NCBI GenBank assembly: GCA_022702125.1
Contig: JAKOND010000127.1
Coordinates: forward strand, 1 to 36,727
Direction: 5' to 3'
DNA: 36,727 bases
Source of the DNA: Burkholderiaceae bacterium
Lineage (GTDB): Bacteria > Pseudomonadota > Gammaproteobacteria > Burkholderiales > Burkholderiaceae_C
The notes beneath the pieces are model-generated. The model searched no databases and was not told where the DNA came from. It worked only from the letters and a program-made list of their open reading frames with translations. How positions within the stretch are numbered: position 1 is the first letter of the stretch; the number at the start of each line of letters is the position of its first letter. The position numbers and the translations under genes are program-made. This document shows, piece by piece, positions 36,104 through 36,727 of this stretch.

Positions 36104-36592
36104 TCCCCTGCCGCCGCCCGGCGCGGCCGGCGGCTTGGGCGCCATGCCCAGCGCCGCCCGGGCCAGCGCATCGGCCTCGCCGTTGCGGTGCCGGGGAATC
36201 CAGCGCAGGCGGGCCGCGCCGAACGACGCCCACAGCGCCCGCGCCTCGTCGTAGAGGGGCGCCAGCCGCCGGATCGGCGCGGCGGCCGGGTCGTTCATCT
36301 GCGCGACGAGGATGCTGCTGTCGCTGCGGACGTCGATATCGACGGCGCCGTGCGCCCGCAGCATGCGCAGCGCGGCCTGCAGGGCCCGCAGCTCCGCCTC
36401 GTTGTTGCAGCCGGTGCGGTGCGTGTCCTGCGACAGCGTGTGCCGCGTGCCGTCGGGCGCCACCAGCACCGCGCCCAGGCCCATGCGGCCGGGATTGGGC
36501 TGGGCGGTGCCGTCGCAGTGCACGGTCCAGCAAGCGGGCGGGGCCGGTGGGGCGGGGGCGTCGGAGCCGGCGATCCTTTCGGGGGCCGCCAT
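36086..36592 (-). CDS. RNase HI-family ribonuclease
   Basis: Cleaves the RNA strand of RNA-DNA hybrids; 168 residues. Catalytic acidic residues are visible in HCDGTAQPNPG (first Asp), NNEAELRAL (Glu), RSDSSILV (Asp) and PRHRNGEADALA (last Asp), with the expected order and spacing. The N-terminal about 20 residues are Pro/Ala-rich and the C-terminus ends in a basic run (GKKKRR). The start ATG at 36592 lies two bases after the stop of the upstream hydrolase gene, so the two form an operon. The basic tail is encoded by the antisense of the terminator T-run of the opposite gene. This may be an additional RNase H rather than the main rnhA. Confidence 0.9.
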   Translation of the reverse strand: MAAPERIAGSDAPAPPAPPACWTVHCDGTAQPNPGRMGLGAVLVAPDGTRHTLSQDTHRTGCNNEAELRALQAALRMLRAHGAVDIDVRSDSSILVAQMNDPAAAPIRRLAPLYDEARALWASFGAARLRWIPRHRNGEADALARAALGMAPKPPAAPGGGRGKKKRR

Positions 36593-36594
36593 GC

Positions 36595-36727
36595 TCAGGC
36601 CGGCGCCGCGCCCAGGATGCGCGCCAGCCAGTCGCACAGCGGATGCGCCGGGTCCTCGAAGCCGTGGATCGCGCTGAAGTGGTGGGCATCGGGCTGCGCC
36701 AGCAGCTCCGCGCGGTTGCCGGCCGCC
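36595..36727 (-). CDS. Alpha/beta hydrolase, C-terminal fragment (5' end beyond window)
   Basis: The last 43 residues of a protein that starts outside the window. The stretch ending AQPDAHHFSAIHGFEDPAHP, followed by LCDWLARILG, resembles the end of alpha/beta hydrolases of the kynurenine formamidase/carboxylesterase group, in which the His before FS is the catalytic histidine. This rests on one motif only. Its stop lies two bases before the RNase H start, which suggests co-transcription. Confidence 0.55.
   Translation of the reverse strand, partial: AAGNRAELLAQPDAHHFSAIHGFEDPAHPLCDWLARILGAAPA

Overview
The window is very GC-rich DNA with tightly packed genes, strong third-position G/C, many GTG or overlapping starts, and a gene set typical of Betaproteobacteria (OprB-type porin, TonB receptor, RhlE-type helicase, gluQ-trmB, alaS, LysR/pirin pair). 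I infer Burkholderiales, most likely Comamonadaceae. This is from gene content and style; no database search was possible. Both ends cut through genes: an ABC exporter (its 3' part lies left of base 1) and an alpha/beta hydrolase (its 5' part lies right of base 36727).

Layout. 1-9906 is ordinary chromosome: ABC exporter and DEAD-box helicase (minus), RluA-type pseudouridine synthase overlapping an L-asparaginase (plus), a short-chain dehydrogenase and a TonB-dependent receptor (minus), and a divergent OprB-type porin (plus). A tRNA-Gly(CCC) at 9946-10019 is followed by about 530 bp without a convincing gene, whose second half is visibly AT-richer than everything around it.

10553-21526 holds eight plus-strand genes that overlap or nearly touch and read as one operon. 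In order: a processive family-2 glycosyltransferase, a membrane-anchored beta-helix (bactofilin-like) protein with a cysteine every 18 residues, a NodB-like polysaccharide deacetylase candidate, the UDP-GlcNAc 2-epimerase WecB, a YaiO-like outer-membrane beta-barrel, an unrecognised polytopic membrane protein, an exported alpha-helical glycosidase-like protein, and a second, larger paralogue of the deacetylase candidate. Together they look like a synthase-dependent exopolysaccharide pathway: WecB makes UDP-ManNAc, the GT2 polymerises and moves the chain across the inner membrane, periplasmic enzymes deacetylate and trim it, and the barrel exports it. The combination resembles in logic the E. 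coli NfrA/NfrB/WecB pathway for a ManNAc-containing glycan, but with a different accessory set. It is the best candidate here for an undescribed system.

21606-36727 is again housekeeping and small operons: pdxY (minus), a 24-residue single-pass membrane protein, alaS, an exported dienelactone-hydrolase-like protein, a DadA-type amino acid dehydrogenase (minus), a large EF-hand membrane protein, a GGDEF diguanylate cyclase (minus), a LysR-gluQ-trmB minus-strand set, a pirin divergent from the LysR gene, a small flavodoxin-type protein with a clear intrinsic terminator, and an RNase HI-type protein followed by the end of an alpha/beta hydrolase gene. No CRISPR array, insertion sequence or prophage was seen.
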